Counted from the first letter of the stretch, positions 8,473 to 18,113 are shown. The stretch is DNA of 64,000 nucleotides from Lachnospiraceae bacterium (GCA_017619615.1 JAFZRY010000013.1:1-64000), one strand, 5' to 3'. The notes: generated from the letters alone by a model not told the origin. Translations and numbers: made by a program.

Positions 8473-8501
8473 TTGACAATCCTGCCGGGGTTTCTTATAA
8501 T
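8473..8501 (+). promoter_or_regulatory. Promoter of rex operon
   Basis: TTGACA (8473-8478), 17 bp spacer, TATAAT (8496-8501): a consensus housekeeping promoter 26 bp before the rex start. I see no Rex operator (TTGTTA-type palindrome) overlapping it. Confidence 0.85.
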
Positions 8502-8527
8502 ATAACGGATAATGCGGGAGGGACCTT

Positions 8528-9151
8528 ATGACTGCTGATCACATTTCTCAGGCGGTAATAAAAAGATTGCCCCGATACATGCGGTTTCTGACCGAACTGA
8601 AGGAGGAAGGCGTGGAGCGCATCTCCTCCCGGGAACTGTCGGACCGCATGCAGGTGACCGCGTCCCAGATCCGGCAGGATCTGAACCATTTCGGCGGCTT
8701 CGGCCAGCAGGGCTACGGCTACAACGTCTCCAAACTGATCGAGGAGATCGGCCGCATCCTGGGCCTGGACCGCCCGCACAACCTGATCGTCGTCGGCGCC
8801 GGCAACCTCGGCCGGGCCCTGGCCGGCTACGGCAATTTCACCAGCCGCGGGCTTTACATCCGCGCGCTTTTTGATATCGCGCCGGAAAAGACGGACGCGG
8901 AGATCCGCGGCCTCAAAGTCTACGGCATGGACCGCCTGCCCGCCTATCTGAAGGAAAATCCGGTGGACGTCGCGGTCCTCACCATCCCGAAGGAAAACGC
9001 GCAGGCCGTGGCGGGCCAGCTGTACGGCCTCGGCATCCGCGCCTTCTGGAATTTCGCCCACACGGACCTCGCCCTCCCGGAGGACGCCCGCGTGGAAAAC
9101 GTGTACCTGTCGGAAAGCCTGATGCAATTGACTTACTATATGAATCACTAA
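8528..9151 (+). CDS. rex: Redox-sensing transcriptional repressor Rex
   Basis: 207 residues. The N-terminal winged helix (residues about 5-75, including SASQIRQD-like VTASQIRQDLNHFG) binds DNA. The Rossmann domain with VVGAGNLGRALAGY near residue 90 senses NADH/NAD+. Rex represses fermentation and anaerobic respiration genes when NADH is low. GGGAGG lies 6 nt before the ATG. It is followed closely by alr and yebC in one transcription unit. Confidence 0.95.
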   Translation: MTADHISQAVIKRLPRYMRFLTELKEEGVERISSRELSDRMQVTASQIRQDLNHFGGFGQQGYGYNVSKLIEEIGRILGLDRPHNLIVVGAGNLGRALAGYGNFTSRGLYIRALFDIAPEKTDAEIRGLKVYGMDRLPAYLKENPVDVAVLTIPKENAQAVAGQLYGLGIRAFWNFAHTDLALPEDARVENVYLSESLMQLTYYMNH

Positions 9152-9168
9152 AAGGAGTATCGGGACCC

Positions 9169-10293
9169 ATGGAACGATTCTACCTGAACTTATACCCGGA
9201 CCGCATCGCGGCGAACATCCGCGCGATCAAGGAACGCCTGCCGGAAGGGACGAAGACCTGCCTGGTGGCGAAAGCGGACGCCTACGGCCTCGGCGCGCGC
9301 GAACTGGCGCCGCTGCTGGAGCCGATGGTGGACTTCTTCGCCGCCGCCACCGCCTACGAGGGCATCTCGCTGCGGAACAGCGGCGTGCAGAAGCCCATCC
9401 TGATCCTGGGCTTCACGGCCCGCGACGACTGGCCGGCCCTGATGCGCCAGAAGATCCGCATGACCGTCTACCGCAAGGAGGACGCGGAGGATCTTTCCCG
9501 CATCGCCCTGGAGCACGGCACGAAGGCGCTGGTCCACTTCAAGGTGGACACGGGCATGAACCGCCTGGGCTTCGAGGCGGACGACGCCGGCATCGCCCTG
9601 ATGGCTTCGCTGGCGAAACTGCCCGGCCTGGAACTCGAAGGCCTGTTCAGCCATTTCGCCCGCGCGGACGAGGAGGACGACACGCCCACCCGCGAGCAGT
9701 ACGCGCGCTATCAGAAGGTGAAGGCGGGCCTGGCGGCGCAGGGCGTCGTCCCGGCCATCTGCCACATCGCCAACAGCGCGGCGGCCATCGCGTTTCCGGA
9801 AATGGCGGAGAACATGGTCCGCCTGGGCCTCGCGGCCTACGGCCACTACCCGGCCGATGAAATGCCCCACAGCGTGAAGCTGCTCCCCGTGGCGGAACTC
9901 AAGAGCCACGTGATCATGGTCAAGGACCTGTATCCGGGCGAGGCGGTCAGCTACGGCGGCCATTTCGTGGCGGAGAGGAAGATGCGGCTTGCGACCATCC
10001 CCGTGGGCTACGCGGACGGCTATACCCGCCGCCTCAGCGGCAAGGGCCGCGTCCTGATCCACGGGAAGGAAGCCCCCATCTGCGGCAACATCTGCATGGA
10101 CCAGATGATGGTGGACGTGACCGACATCCCCGGCGTCCGGCTGAGCGACGACGTGACCCTGATGGGCCGCGACGGCGACCTGGAGATCACGCTGGAGGAA
10201 CTGGCGGAAAAGAGCGGCATCCTGCATTATGAGATCCAGTGCGGCCTGTCCCGCTGGCGCAACTTAAGACATATCATTCGCGAAGAGATATAA
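9169..10293 (+). CDS. alr: Alanine racemase
   Basis: 374-residue fold-type III PLP enzyme that interconverts L- and D-alanine for peptidoglycan. The PLP lysine is in VAKADAYGLG near residue 35; the family usually has KADAYGHG. The second catalytic Tyr lies in AVSYGGHF, and the C-terminal beta domain carries GNICMDQMMVDVT, a strong family signature. It lies 17 bp after rex and 12 bp before yebC, so it is co-transcribed. Confidence 0.95.
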   Translation: MERFYLNLYPDRIAANIRAIKERLPEGTKTCLVAKADAYGLGARELAPLLEPMVDFFAAATAYEGISLRNSGVQKPILILGFTARDDWPALMRQKIRMTVYRKEDAEDLSRIALEHGTKALVHFKVDTGMNRLGFEADDAGIALMASLAKLPGLELEGLFSHFARADEEDDTPTREQYARYQKVKAGLAAQGVVPAICHIANSAAAIAFPEMAENMVRLGLAAYGHYPADEMPHSVKLLPVAELKSHVIMVKDLYPGEAVSYGGHFVAERKMRLATIPVGYADGYTRRLSGKGRVLIHGKEAPICGNICMDQMMVDVTDIPGVRLSDDVTLMGRDGDLEITLEELAEKSGILHYEIQCGLSRWRNLRHIIREEI

Positions 10294-10305
10294 AGGAGAC
10301 CAAAC

Positions 10306-11034
10306 ATGTCCGGACATTCCAAGTTTTCAAACATCAAGCACAAGAAGGAAAAGAACGACGCGGCGAAGGGCAAGATCTTCACCCGCTTCGGCCGCGAGAT
10401 CGCGGTAGCCGTCAAGGAAGGCGGCCCGGATCCGAACAATAACAGCAAACTGAAGGACATCATCGCCAAGGCCAAGGCCAACAACATGCCCAACGACACC
10501 ATCGACCGCAGCATCAAGAAAGCCGCGGGCGAAAACGGCGGCGCGGATTACGTGCGCGCCACTTACGAAGGCTACGGCCCGAAGGGAACGGCCATCATCG
10601 TGGAAACGCTGACGGACAACAAGAACCGCACCGCGTCCAACGTCCGCAACGCCTTCACCAAGGGCCAGGGCAGCGTCGGCGCGCAGGGCTGCGTGTCCTA
10701 CATGTTCGACGAAAAAGGCCAGATCATCATCGACAAGGAAGAGACGGACATGGATCCGGACGAGCTGATGATGCTGGCCGTGGAAGCCGGCGCGGAGGAT
10801 TTCTCCGACGAGGAGGACAGCTATGAGATCCTGACGGCGCCGGAGGACTTCTCCGCCGTGCTGGAAGCGATCCAGGCGGCCGGCCTGCCGCTCGTCTCCG
10901 CGGACGTCACCATGATCCCGCAGACCTGGGTGGAACTGACGGACGAGCAGGATCTGAAAAACATCAACCGGATCCTGGACCTGCTGGACGATGACGACGA
11001 CGTGCAGAACGTTTACCACAACTGGGACGAGTAA
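10306..11034 (+). CDS. yebC: YebC/PmpR family regulator
   Basis: 242 residues, the usual length. Signature N-terminus MSGHSKFSNIKHKKEKNDA, then the conserved IIAKAKANNMPNDTIDRSIKKA region and the characteristic YEGYGPKGTAIIVE. Members bind DNA as transcription regulators, and some act in translation of difficult peptide stretches. Last gene of the rex-alr-yebC run, with AAAGGAG ahead of the ATG. Confidence 0.95.
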   Translation: MSGHSKFSNIKHKKEKNDAAKGKIFTRFGREIAVAVKEGGPDPNNNSKLKDIIAKAKANNMPNDTIDRSIKKAAGENGGADYVRATYEGYGPKGTAIIVETLTDNKNRTASNVRNAFTKGQGSVGAQGCVSYMFDEKGQIIIDKEETDMDPDELMMLAVEAGAEDFSDEEDSYEILTAPEDFSAVLEAIQAAGLPLVSADVTMIPQTWVELTDEQDLKNINRILDLLDDDDDVQNVYHNWDE

Positions 11035-11072
11035 GACCCGCCCCGCGATCCCGATGGAAAGGAGGACCTCAG

Positions 11073-13283
11073 ATGGTCTGCAAACATTGCGGATGTGAAA
11101 ATCTGGAAGGGACCACGATCTGCGTCTTCTGCGGCGAACCGATGGAAAAGCCGGATCAGAGCATCAGCCGGATCATGAGCGCCTTTGCCGGCGAAGCCGT
11201 GCCGGACGCCATTGCCATGGCCGAAGCGGAGAGCGGTGAAGCCGGAGAAGGGACCGTTCAGATCGTTTCCTCCCTGCCCCGCCTGCGCCGCACCGAGATG
11301 GGCCAGGACGTGCCTTATACGGAAGGCGAGAACCGGGCGGCGCTGGCGGAAGCGCGCGCCCTGATGCACGGCGCCCCGGGAACGACGGACGCGCCGGACA
11401 GCGACCTGTCCGAGCAGGCGGCCCGCATCGTGGAACAGGCGGTGGAACGCATCGTCAGCGGCCGCGCAGATACCGGGGATGAAGAAAACACCGCGGAGAC
11501 AGGCGACCCCTTTGCGATAGCGGAGGCGGAAGCGTCCGTAGCGGAAGCGGCCCCTGAAGAAAAACCGGAAGAACAGCCTCGCCGCCGGCCTCCGGTGGTG
11601 GTCCCGCCCAGCCCGTTAAACTTCTCGATGGAAGAGAGCCCGGCGGAAGAAGAGGAAAAAGACAGCGGTTTCGGGGATCCCCTTTTTGTCAAAAAAGCGG
11701 CCCTTTCTGCGGCAGGAGCCGCTGCCGCCTTTACCCAGGGAAAAGCCGCGGCGCAGGAAACGTCTGCGGCGGCCGGGACGGTCCCGGAGGAAATCCCCGC
11801 CGCAGAGGATATTCCTGTAAGGGAAGAAGTCCCCGCGGCGGTTGAAGAGGCAGCAGTTGAAGCGGCGCCCGTGACCGAAGAAATCTCCGCTGCGGAAGAA
11901 CCCGCTGTCGAAGTGAACCCCGCTGTGGAAGAAGAGTCTGTCATCGAAACGATCCCGGCCGCTGAAGAAGAGCCTGCTGTTGAAGCGATTCCTGCCGCGG
12001 AGGAAGAACCTGTTGTCGAAGCGATCCCCGTTGCGGAAGAAGAGCCTGCTGTCGAAGCGATCCCCGTTGCGGAAGAAGAGCCTGCTGTCGAGGCGATCCC
12101 TGTCGCAGAAGAAGCTGCGGAAGAAATCCCTGCTGCGGAAGAGTCTCCCGCGAAAGATGCGGGCGGTGCGGCGGAAGGCGGAAACGACGGGAACGGCGGA
12201 GGGGGCGCGGAACCGCCCGCCGGAGGGGATAACGAAAAGAAGCGGATCCTTCCGCTCATCCTGCTGGCCCTGCTGGCCATCGGCATCGTGACGGCTGCCG
12301 GCGTCCTGCTGAGCGGCCGCGGCAAACAGAACGGGACGACGGCCGCTTCGGAAACGATCGCGCCCGACACGACCTCCGGTTCCCCTGCCACGACGGCCCC
12401 GGAACCGTCCACAACGGCAAAAGCCACGACGGCCGTCCCGACGACCACGGCGAAAGACACCACGGCGGCGCCTGACACTACGGAAGCGGAGACCACCACG
12501 GAAAAAGCCACGACGGAAGCGCCCACGACCACGGCGAAAACCACCACGGAAGCGCCTACGACCACCGCGGAACCTACCACCGAAGCGCCTACGACCACGG
12601 CCGAACCTACGACGGAAGCCCCTCCCACCACGGCGGAGCCTACCACCGAAGCCCCCACCACCCAGGCGAAGGAACTCAACCCCTTCTACTATCTGGCGCA
12701 GGCGAAGATCGGCGACGTGATCCGTTTCGGCTCCTATGACCAGGACGGCGCGGCGGGCAAGGAACCCATCGAATGGATCGTGATCTCCAAGAGCGGCAGC
12801 CGCATCCTGGTGATCAGCCGGGTCTGCTTCATGACCAGCGTGTACTCCACCAAAACGCCTGCGGTATGGGCCACCAGCGACGCGCGGTCGCTCCTGAACG
12901 GGTCGTTCCTGAACAGCGCCTTTACGGCCGCGGAACGCGCCAACATCGTGCCCCGCACGATCTCCACGCCGGCCAACCCCCAGAGCAAAGTGGCGGGCGG
13001 CCCGGATACGACGGACAGCGTATTCCTGCTTTCCATCCAGGAGATCCAGCAGTGCCTGAAGTCCTCCCAGATCGCCACGACCGCGACGCCGACGGCCCAG
13101 GGGGCCTACGTGGTCGGCGGCCAGGTCTTCTGGTGGACGCGCAGCCCCGGCGAGAGCACCAAGACCGTCGCACACACCCGCAACGGCGGCGCCATCGACT
13201 TTGCCGGCGAGACCGCCTCCACGCGCGGCGCCCTGCGTCCGGCCATGTGGCTCAACGCGGACCAGGAGGAATACCTCCCATAA
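11073..13283 (+). CDS. Zinc-ribbon membrane protein with repeat linker and DUF6273-like domain
   Basis: 736 residues. Residues 3-21 form a zinc ribbon (CKHCGCENLEGTTICVFCG). A long acidic Pro/Ala/Glu region follows, holding at least five near-identical copies of a unit like EEEPAVEAIPV (about residues 290-350). A Gly-rich stretch and one membrane helix (ILPLILLALLAIGIVTAAG, near residue 393) come next, then a Thr-rich linker of TTEAPTT units. The C-terminal domain (about 535-736) has FGSYDQDG, EWIVISKSG, LLNGSFLNSAFTAAE and WWTRSPG, matching DUF6273. The layout places the zinc ribbon inside and the C-terminal domain outside the cell. Function unknown. A strong terminator follows. Confidence 0.85.
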   Translation: MVCKHCGCENLEGTTICVFCGEPMEKPDQSISRIMSAFAGEAVPDAIAMAEAESGEAGEGTVQIVSSLPRLRRTEMGQDVPYTEGENRAALAEARALMHGAPGTTDAPDSDLSEQAARIVEQAVERIVSGRADTGDEENTAETGDPFAIAEAEASVAEAAPEEKPEEQPRRRPPVVVPPSPLNFSMEESPAEEEEKDSGFGDPLFVKKAALSAAGAAAAFTQGKAAAQETSAAAGTVPEEIPAAEDIPVREEVPAAVEEAAVEAAPVTEEISAAEEPAVEVNPAVEEESVIETIPAAEEEPAVEAIPAAEEEPVVEAIPVAEEEPAVEAIPVAEEEPAVEAIPVAEEAAEEIPAAEESPAKDAGGAAEGGNDGNGGGGAEPPAGGDNEKKRILPLILLALLAIGIVTAAGVLLSGRGKQNGTTAASETIAPDTTSGSPATTAPEPSTTAKATTAVPTTTAKDTTAAPDTTEAETTTEKATTEAPTTTAKTTTEAPTTTAEPTTEAPTTTAEPTTEAPPTTAEPTTEAPTTQAKELNPFYYLAQAKIGDVIRFGSYDQDGAAGKEPIEWIVISKSGSRILVISRVCFMTSVYSTKTPAVWATSDARSLLNGSFLNSAFTAAERANIVPRTISTPANPQSKVAGGPDTTDSVFLLSIQEIQQCLKSSQIATTATPTAQGAYVVGGQVFWWTRSPGESTKTVAHTRNGGAIDFAGETASTRGALRPAMWLNADQEEYLP

Positions 13284-13297
13284 AAGCTGAAAACAAA

Positions 13298-13332
13298 AAA
13301 ACGGGCCGATTTCGCATCGGCCCGTTTTTTGT
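13298..13332. terminator. Bidirectional intrinsic terminator
   Basis: Perfect stem ACGGGCCGAT / ATCGGCCCGT with loop TTCGC, flanked by A-run and T-run, between the convergent zinc-ribbon gene and glgA. It can serve both strands. Confidence 0.9.
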
Positions 13333-13340
13333 TGAATTTT

Positions 13341-14783
13341 TTATTCAATTAACTGCTCATACAGCTTGCTGTATTCCACCGCGGACCTCTTCCACGAGAA
13401 ATCCTCCCGCATCGCGTTCCGCCGCATCTGTTCCCAGGTCTTCTTTCCCCCGAAGAACGTCTTCATCGCCAGTTCTATGGCCCAGTTCAGGCCGCCCACG
13501 TCGTAGTCCTCGAATACGAAGCCGGTGGCGTTCAGCCCTTCTTTGTCCAGTGAACGCACCGTATCCTTCAGGCCGCCCGTCGCGCGCACGATGGGGAGCG
13601 AGCCGTAGCGCAGCGCGATGAGCTGGCTCAGGCCGCAGGGCTCGAAGCGCGACGGCATCAGGAAGGCGTCGGTGCCGGCGTAGATGCGGTGGGAGAGCGG
13701 CTCGTCGTAGGTCGTGACGACAGCCATCTTGTTCGGCCGGGCGCCGGCCATCAGGCGGAAGCTTTCCTCGTAATGCTTCTCCCCGGTGCCCAGTACGACC
13801 AGCTGGCAGGGGCCGCCGGTGAGTTTTTCAAGGAGCGGCAGCACCAGGTCCATGCCCTTCTGGTCCGTCAGGCGGGAGACGATCCCGAGCAGGAAGACGT
13901 CCGGATCCTGGTCCAGGCCCAGTTCCTTCTGCAAAGAGGCTTTGGCCGCGGCTTTCCCGCTCTTGACGCGGGAGACGTCGTAGTGACGCTTGAGCGCCGG
14001 ATCCGTAGCGGGGTCGAACACCGAATCGTCGATGCCGTTCACGATGCCCCAGAAGCGGTCGCGCCGTTCCGCAAAGAAGCGGTCCAGGCCCTCGCCGTAT
14101 TCGGGCGTGCAGATCTCCTTCGCGTAAGTCTGGCTCACCGTGGTGACCGCGTCCGCGTAATGCAGTGCGCCCTGCATCATGTTGCCGCAGGAACCGCTGC
14201 ACAGGGGACCCTGCGCGAACAGCTCGGCGGGCAGGCCGCTGATGCTCCGCAGTTCGTCGCGGCCGCAGATGCCCTGGAACTTCAGGTTGTGGATGGTGAA
14301 GACCGTCTTCATGTCCGCGAAGAACGGGTCGTACTTGAACTGCGTGGCCAGGTACGGCGGGATCAGGCCCGTGTGCCAGTCGTGGCAGTGGATGATGTCG
14401 GGCCGGAAATCGAGGTGAGGCAGGACGGCCAGCACGGCGAAAGAGAAGAAGCAGAACTTCTCGATGTCGTACATGTAGTCGGTGTACGGCGCGGGCCCGC
14501 CGAAGTATTCCTCATTGTCGATGAAATAGAAATGCAGGCCGCGGTGCGTCAGTTCGCGGACGCCCAGATAGCGGTATTTGCCGTTGAACCAGACGTCGAA
14601 ATGCGTGACGTCCCGCATGGCTTCCTGCCACGGGGCGGGGATGCAGGTGTACGCGGGGAGCATGACCCGCACGTCCCAGTCTTCCGGGGGAAACGCGAAG
14701 GGAAGGGAGCCGGCCACGTCGGCCAGGCCGCCGGTCTTGATGAAGGGGACCGCCTCCGCGGCCGCAAAGAGTACTTTTTTCAT
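13341..14783 (-). CDS. glgA: Glycogen synthase (ADP-glucose type)
   Basis: 480-residue GT5 glycosyltransferase that extends alpha-1,4-glucan from ADP-glucose. The N-terminal substrate motif KTGGLADVAGSLP is near residue 15. FTIHNLKFQG, the SRLTDQKGMD stretch and the C-terminal motif PSRFEPCGLSQL are all present. ATG at 14781-14783 is chosen because MKKVLFAAAEA is the usual start and GAGGG precedes it at good spacing; the frame extends ten codons upstream. No other glg genes are in the window. It lies downstream of the aldolase gene on the same strand. Confidence 0.94.
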   Translation of the reverse strand: MKKVLFAAAEAVPFIKTGGLADVAGSLPFAFPPEDWDVRVMLPAYTCIPAPWQEAMRDVTHFDVWFNGKYRYLGVRELTHRGLHFYFIDNEEYFGGPAPYTDYMYDIEKFCFFSFAVLAVLPHLDFRPDIIHCHDWHTGLIPPYLATQFKYDPFFADMKTVFTIHNLKFQGICGRDELRSISGLPAELFAQGPLCSGSCGNMMQGALHYADAVTTVSQTYAKEICTPEYGEGLDRFFAERRDRFWGIVNGIDDSVFDPATDPALKRHYDVSRVKSGKAAAKASLQKELGLDQDPDVFLLGIVSRLTDQKGMDLVLPLLEKLTGGPCQLVVLGTGEKHYEESFRLMAGARPNKMAVVTTYDEPLSHRIYAGTDAFLMPSRFEPCGLSQLIALRYGSLPIVRATGGLKDTVRSLDKEGLNATGFVFEDYDVGGLNWAIELAMKTFFGGKKTWEQMRRNAMREDFSWKRSAVEYSKLYEQLIE

Positions 14784-14833
14784 GGAAATGCCCTCTGTGT
14801 TTTGTTTTCGCATCCTAAGGGGTCGTTCTGTTT

Positions 14834-15928
14834 CTATTCTTTATTCTCCCTTTTTTCTGCCAAAAAGTCAAGCAGCTGCTGTACGTCCGTTTCGCCCGCG
14901 GACCAGTCCGTGACGAAGCGGATCACGTACCCGCCGTCCGGCTCTTTCGACCAGAAGCCGCCGAAGCCGCGGCCGGTCAGCTGATGATACAGGTCATCCG
15001 GGACCCGGACGAAGATCTGGTTGGTGGGAGAGGAGCCGAGCGGTTCGAAACCGAGCGCCCGCAGCCCGCGGCGCAGCTGTTCCGCTTTCTTCAGCGCGGT
15101 GCGGCCGATCTCTTCATACAGACCGTCCGTGAACAGCGCCTTGAACTGCACGCCGAGCAGGCGGCCCTTGGCCAGGACCGCGCCGTTCTGTTTCATAACA
15201 GAGAAGAAATGGGGGACGCGGCCGGGATTCGGGAAGACCAGCGCTTCGCCGAACAGCGCGCCGCACTTGGTCCCGCCGATGTAGAAGGCGTCGCAGAGCG
15301 CGGCCAGATCGGACAGGGACACGTCGTTTTCCGGACAGGCCAGCGCATAAGCCAGGCGGGCGCCGTCCGCGTACAGGGCGAGGTTCGCGGCGCGGCAGAC
15401 ACCGCTGATCTCCGTCAGTTCCGCCAGCGAATACAGCGTGCCGGATTCGGTCGGCTGGGACAGGTAGACCGCCCCGGGCATCACAATGTGGTCCCGGGTC
15501 TCGTCGTTTTCATAATTCTGCCATAGCGCGCGGAGGTCCTCCGCCGCGACTTTCCCCCCGTGCGAAGGCAGGGGAATGACCCGGTGGCCGTGGCGCTCGA
15601 TGGCGCCGGCTTCATGGCCCCAGATATGTCCGGTCTGCGCCGCAGCGACGCCCTGGTAAGGCGCGAGCAGCGCGGTGAGGGCCACCATGTTGGTCTGTGT
15701 CCCGCCCGTCAGGAAGCGGACGTCTGCCTGCGGGCAGCGGCAGGCGGCGCGGATCAGGTCCGCGGCTTCGCGGCAATATTCGTCCTGGCCGTAGCCGGCG
15801 GTCTTCTGCAGATTGGTCTCCGCCAGCGCCTGCATTACACGGGGATGGGCGCCCGCGGCGTAATCGGAACCGAAAAACTGTTCCGGAACGGGAGAAAGAA
15901 AAGAGGAAAGGGGGGTCTCTGATGACAT
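14834..15928 (-). CDS. Low-specificity L-threonine aldolase family PLP enzyme
   Basis: About 364 residues, fold type I. The PLP-binding region TGGTQTNMVAL is near residue 75, and the Schiff-base lysine is in YIGGTKCGALFGE. FGSDYAAGAHPRVMQAL at the N-terminus and GYGQDEY are family hallmarks. It cleaves L-threonine or allo-threonine to glycine and acetaldehyde; substrate specificity cannot be read by eye. A GTG codon lies directly before the ATG, and both are in range of AGGAGG on the minus strand. Its promoter is consensus-like. Confidence 0.88.
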   Translation of the reverse strand: MSSETPLSSFLSPVPEQFFGSDYAAGAHPRVMQALAETNLQKTAGYGQDEYCREAADLIRAACRCPQADVRFLTGGTQTNMVALTALLAPYQGVAAAQTGHIWGHEAGAIERHGHRVIPLPSHGGKVAAEDLRALWQNYENDETRDHIVMPGAVYLSQPTESGTLYSLAELTEISGVCRAANLALYADGARLAYALACPENDVSLSDLAALCDAFYIGGTKCGALFGEALVFPNPGRVPHFFSVMKQNGAVLAKGRLLGVQFKALFTDGLYEEIGRTALKKAEQLRRGLRALGFEPLGSSPTNQIFVRVPDDLYHQLTGRGFGGFWSKEPDGGYVIRFVTDWSAGETDVQQLLDFLAEKRENKE

Positions 15929-15957
15929 CACGCGCAGCCTCCTGATCGATTGTTTTT

Positions 15958-15986
15958 ATTATACTTCAGACCGCGGCGAAGTGCAA
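15958..15986 (-). promoter_or_regulatory. Promoter of the threonine aldolase gene
   Basis: Minus-strand TTGCAC (15981-15986), 17 bp spacer, TATAAT (15958-15963), about 30 bp before the start codon. Confidence 0.7.
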
Positions 15987-16044
15987 ACGGAATTGACCGG
16001 AAAGCGAAAAAAACGGCGCCGCGGCGACCGGAATCATCTTCCGC

Positions 16045-16073
16045 TTGATTTTTCTCATTTTTCCATATACAAT
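16045..16073 (+). promoter_or_regulatory. Promoter of the Sel1-kinase-regulator unit
   Basis: TTGATT (16045-16050), 17 bp spacer, TACAAT (16068-16073), 43 bp ahead of the Sel1 gene. It is divergent from the aldolase promoter. Confidence 0.65.
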
Positions 16074-16116
16074 ATAACAGACTGGATCACTATGACCAAA
16101 GGAGCGTTTACATATC

Positions 16117-16707
16117 ATGGCAAGAACGGGAGAACAGCATTACCTCGATTATCAGCAGTTTCTGGCGGATGGGCGCGTGCAGAGCGCGGGCCTGAGCCTG
16201 ATGGCGGCCTGCATCAGCGGCTGGACGCCGGCCCAGGCGGAACTGGGCTATAAATACCTGCACGGCATCCTGTTCCCGCAGGACTATGCGCAGGCCATGC
16301 GCTGGCTCACCGCGGCCGCGGACAAAGGCGACGCCGCTTCCCTGACGAATCTGGCCACCATGTACATGTACGGCACCGGCGCCCGCACCGACGGGAAGAA
16401 GGCCCTGGAACTGCTGGATCAGGCGCTGGCGCAGGATTACGCCCCGGCCGCCCGCTTCATCGGCCTGTGCCATGAAAAAGGTATCGGCGTGCCGAAATCC
16501 GCGGAGGAAGCCTTCCGCTGGTATTTGAAAGGCGCGGAGATGGGCGACATGGGCGCGGCCGTCCTGCTGGGCGACGCCTATGAATACGGCAAAGGCACCG
16601 CGAAGGACCTCGCCGAAGCCCGCCGCTGGTATGAACTGGCCGCGGCCGGGGAAGGCGAGGAGGCGGAGAGCGCGAAGGAAGCGCTGGCCGCCCTGAAGGA
16701 GGCCTGA
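16117..16707 (+). CDS. Sel1-repeat (TPR-like) protein
   Basis: 196 residues built from about four Sel1 units of 36 residues, for example AQAMRWLTAAADKGDAASLT, MYMYGTGARTDGKKALELL, and GDAYEYGKGTAKDLAEARRW. There is no signal peptide, so it is cytoplasmic. Such solenoids mediate protein-protein contacts. It is 2 bp from the sensor kinase start and in the same operon, so an accessory role in this two-component system is likely but inferred. Confidence 0.85.
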   Translation: MARTGEQHYLDYQQFLADGRVQSAGLSLMAACISGWTPAQAELGYKYLHGILFPQDYAQAMRWLTAAADKGDAASLTNLATMYMYGTGARTDGKKALELLDQALAQDYAPAARFIGLCHEKGIGVPKSAEEAFRWYLKGAEMGDMGAAVLLGDAYEYGKGTAKDLAEARRWYELAAAGEGEEAESAKEALAALKEA

Positions 16708-16709
16708 TC

Positions 16710-18113
16710 TTGCCAGCGGACCCCTCTGCAAAATTATCCGTGCGGGTCCTGCGGAAATGGGAACTGGTCTGCGGGCTCCTGCTGATCGTCACCGGGTTTA
16801 TCATGCCGCTGGCGGTCAACGTGAAGACCATACCGGTCATGGATTATTTCCGGCAGGCCATGCACGAGGACCGGTACGCGCTGATCTATGCCGCCATAAC
16901 CCTGGTGATCATGAACATCGTCCGGGCCCTGCCGCATTACATCGGAACCTACTGGGTGGCGGATTCGCTGCGGTTCGAATACAAGGGGCGGCGGATCGCC
17001 CCGCTGAACGGCGCGATCATCATCGTGCTGCTGATCCTGACATATTCGCTGATCGACGCGGTGCACGGAATCCATTATGATTTCGGCCTCCCGGCCATCC
17101 TGATGACGGGCGTGATCATCCTGTACGACCGGCTGCAGTACAACTACGTTTCGCTGACCAAACGGACGCTGTTCATCACGTTCAGCCTAATGGCGCTGCA
17201 GTTCCTGGACATCATGCCGGCCGCCGGAGCCCTTCCGGTGGGCCGCGGCGAACTGTCCCGCGACATCAAGCGCGCCGCCGAAGTGCTGGAGCTGGAAACG
17301 GACCTGAACTCGGCCTCGCTGGTCGGCCTGCTGGGCCTGCTCCTGCTGGCCGCGCTGATCTTCATCCTGTTGCGTGACGAAAACAAACTGCGCGAAGCTT
17401 CGGAACTCAAGGAAGCCAACGCCCGCATCCAGATGGAGGCCTTCCAGCTGGAAGTGCAGAACCGGACGTTAAAAGAAACCCAGTACCTGGTCCACGACCT
17501 GAAATCGCCCCTGTCGGTAGTCCGCACGCTCGAAGGCGTGCTGCGCCTGCAGAATGATCCGGAGCCGGATAGCGTGCAGACGGAGACTTACGACCGCATG
17601 GAAAAAGCCATGGACCAGATGAGCATGCGGATCTCGCAGCTGCTGACCATGGATCAGAAAGCCGTCTTCACGGTGGAGGAACTGCTGCACGACGTGATGG
17701 CGCAGATCTCCATCGAAAGTTACGCGCCGCACGTCCGCGCGGAGACCGATATCCCGGAGGCCGCGCTGTACGCCAATCAGGGCCTGCTGTCCCGCGCGCT
17801 GGTCAACCTGATCGTCAACGCCGTGCAGGCCGTCCCGGAGGACCGCGAACCGCAGGTGACCGTCTCCGCGCAGCGGAAGGACCGGCACGTCATCCTGGCG
17901 GTCACAGACAACGGAAAGGGCGTCAGCCCGGAACTGCGGGAGACCGTCTGGACCCACGGGGTCTCCGGCAAGGGGAGCTCCGGCCTGGGCCTTGCTTTTG
18001 TGAAAACGGCCGCGGAACGTTTCGGCGGCCATGTGGAAATAGAATCCGAACCCGATCACGGTACTACGATCGCTGTCTGGATCCCCGAGGAGGAAATAAC
18101 AGATGACGAATGA
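16710..18113 (+). CDS. Membrane sensor histidine kinase
   Basis: 467 residues. Several membrane helices fill residues about 18-225, with no large extracellular sensor loop. A coiled-coil stretch follows, then the phospho-acceptor box LVHDLKSPLSV with His262. N box NLIVNAVQAV, G1 DNGKGV and G2 GSSGLGLAFV complete an active ATPase domain. The start is TTG, supported by AAGGAGG ahead of it and by its 2-bp distance from the Sel1 stop. The gene overlaps the response regulator by 11 bp. The signal is unknown. Confidence 0.88.
   Translation: MPADPSAKLSVRVLRKWELVCGLLLIVTGFIMPLAVNVKTIPVMDYFRQAMHEDRYALIYAAITLVIMNIVRALPHYIGTYWVADSLRFEYKGRRIAPLNGAIIIVLLILTYSLIDAVHGIHYDFGLPAILMTGVIILYDRLQYNYVSLTKRTLFITFSLMALQFLDIMPAAGALPVGRGELSRDIKRAAEVLELETDLNSASLVGLLGLLLLAALIFILLRDENKLREASELKEANARIQMEAFQLEVQNRTLKETQYLVHDLKSPLSVVRTLEGVLRLQNDPEPDSVQTETYDRMEKAMDQMSMRISQLLTMDQKAVFTVEELLHDVMAQISIESYAPHVRAETDIPEAALYANQGLLSRALVNLIVNAVQAVPEDREPQVTVSAQRKDRHVILAVTDNGKGVSPELRETVWTHGVSGKGSSGLGLAFVKTAAERFGGHVEIESEPDHGTTIAVWIPEEEITDDE

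Noticed and set aside
12400..12670. Apparent tandem DNA repeat
   Set aside because: It encodes the Thr/Pro-rich linker of the zinc-ribbon protein; the repetition is explained by the coding sequence.
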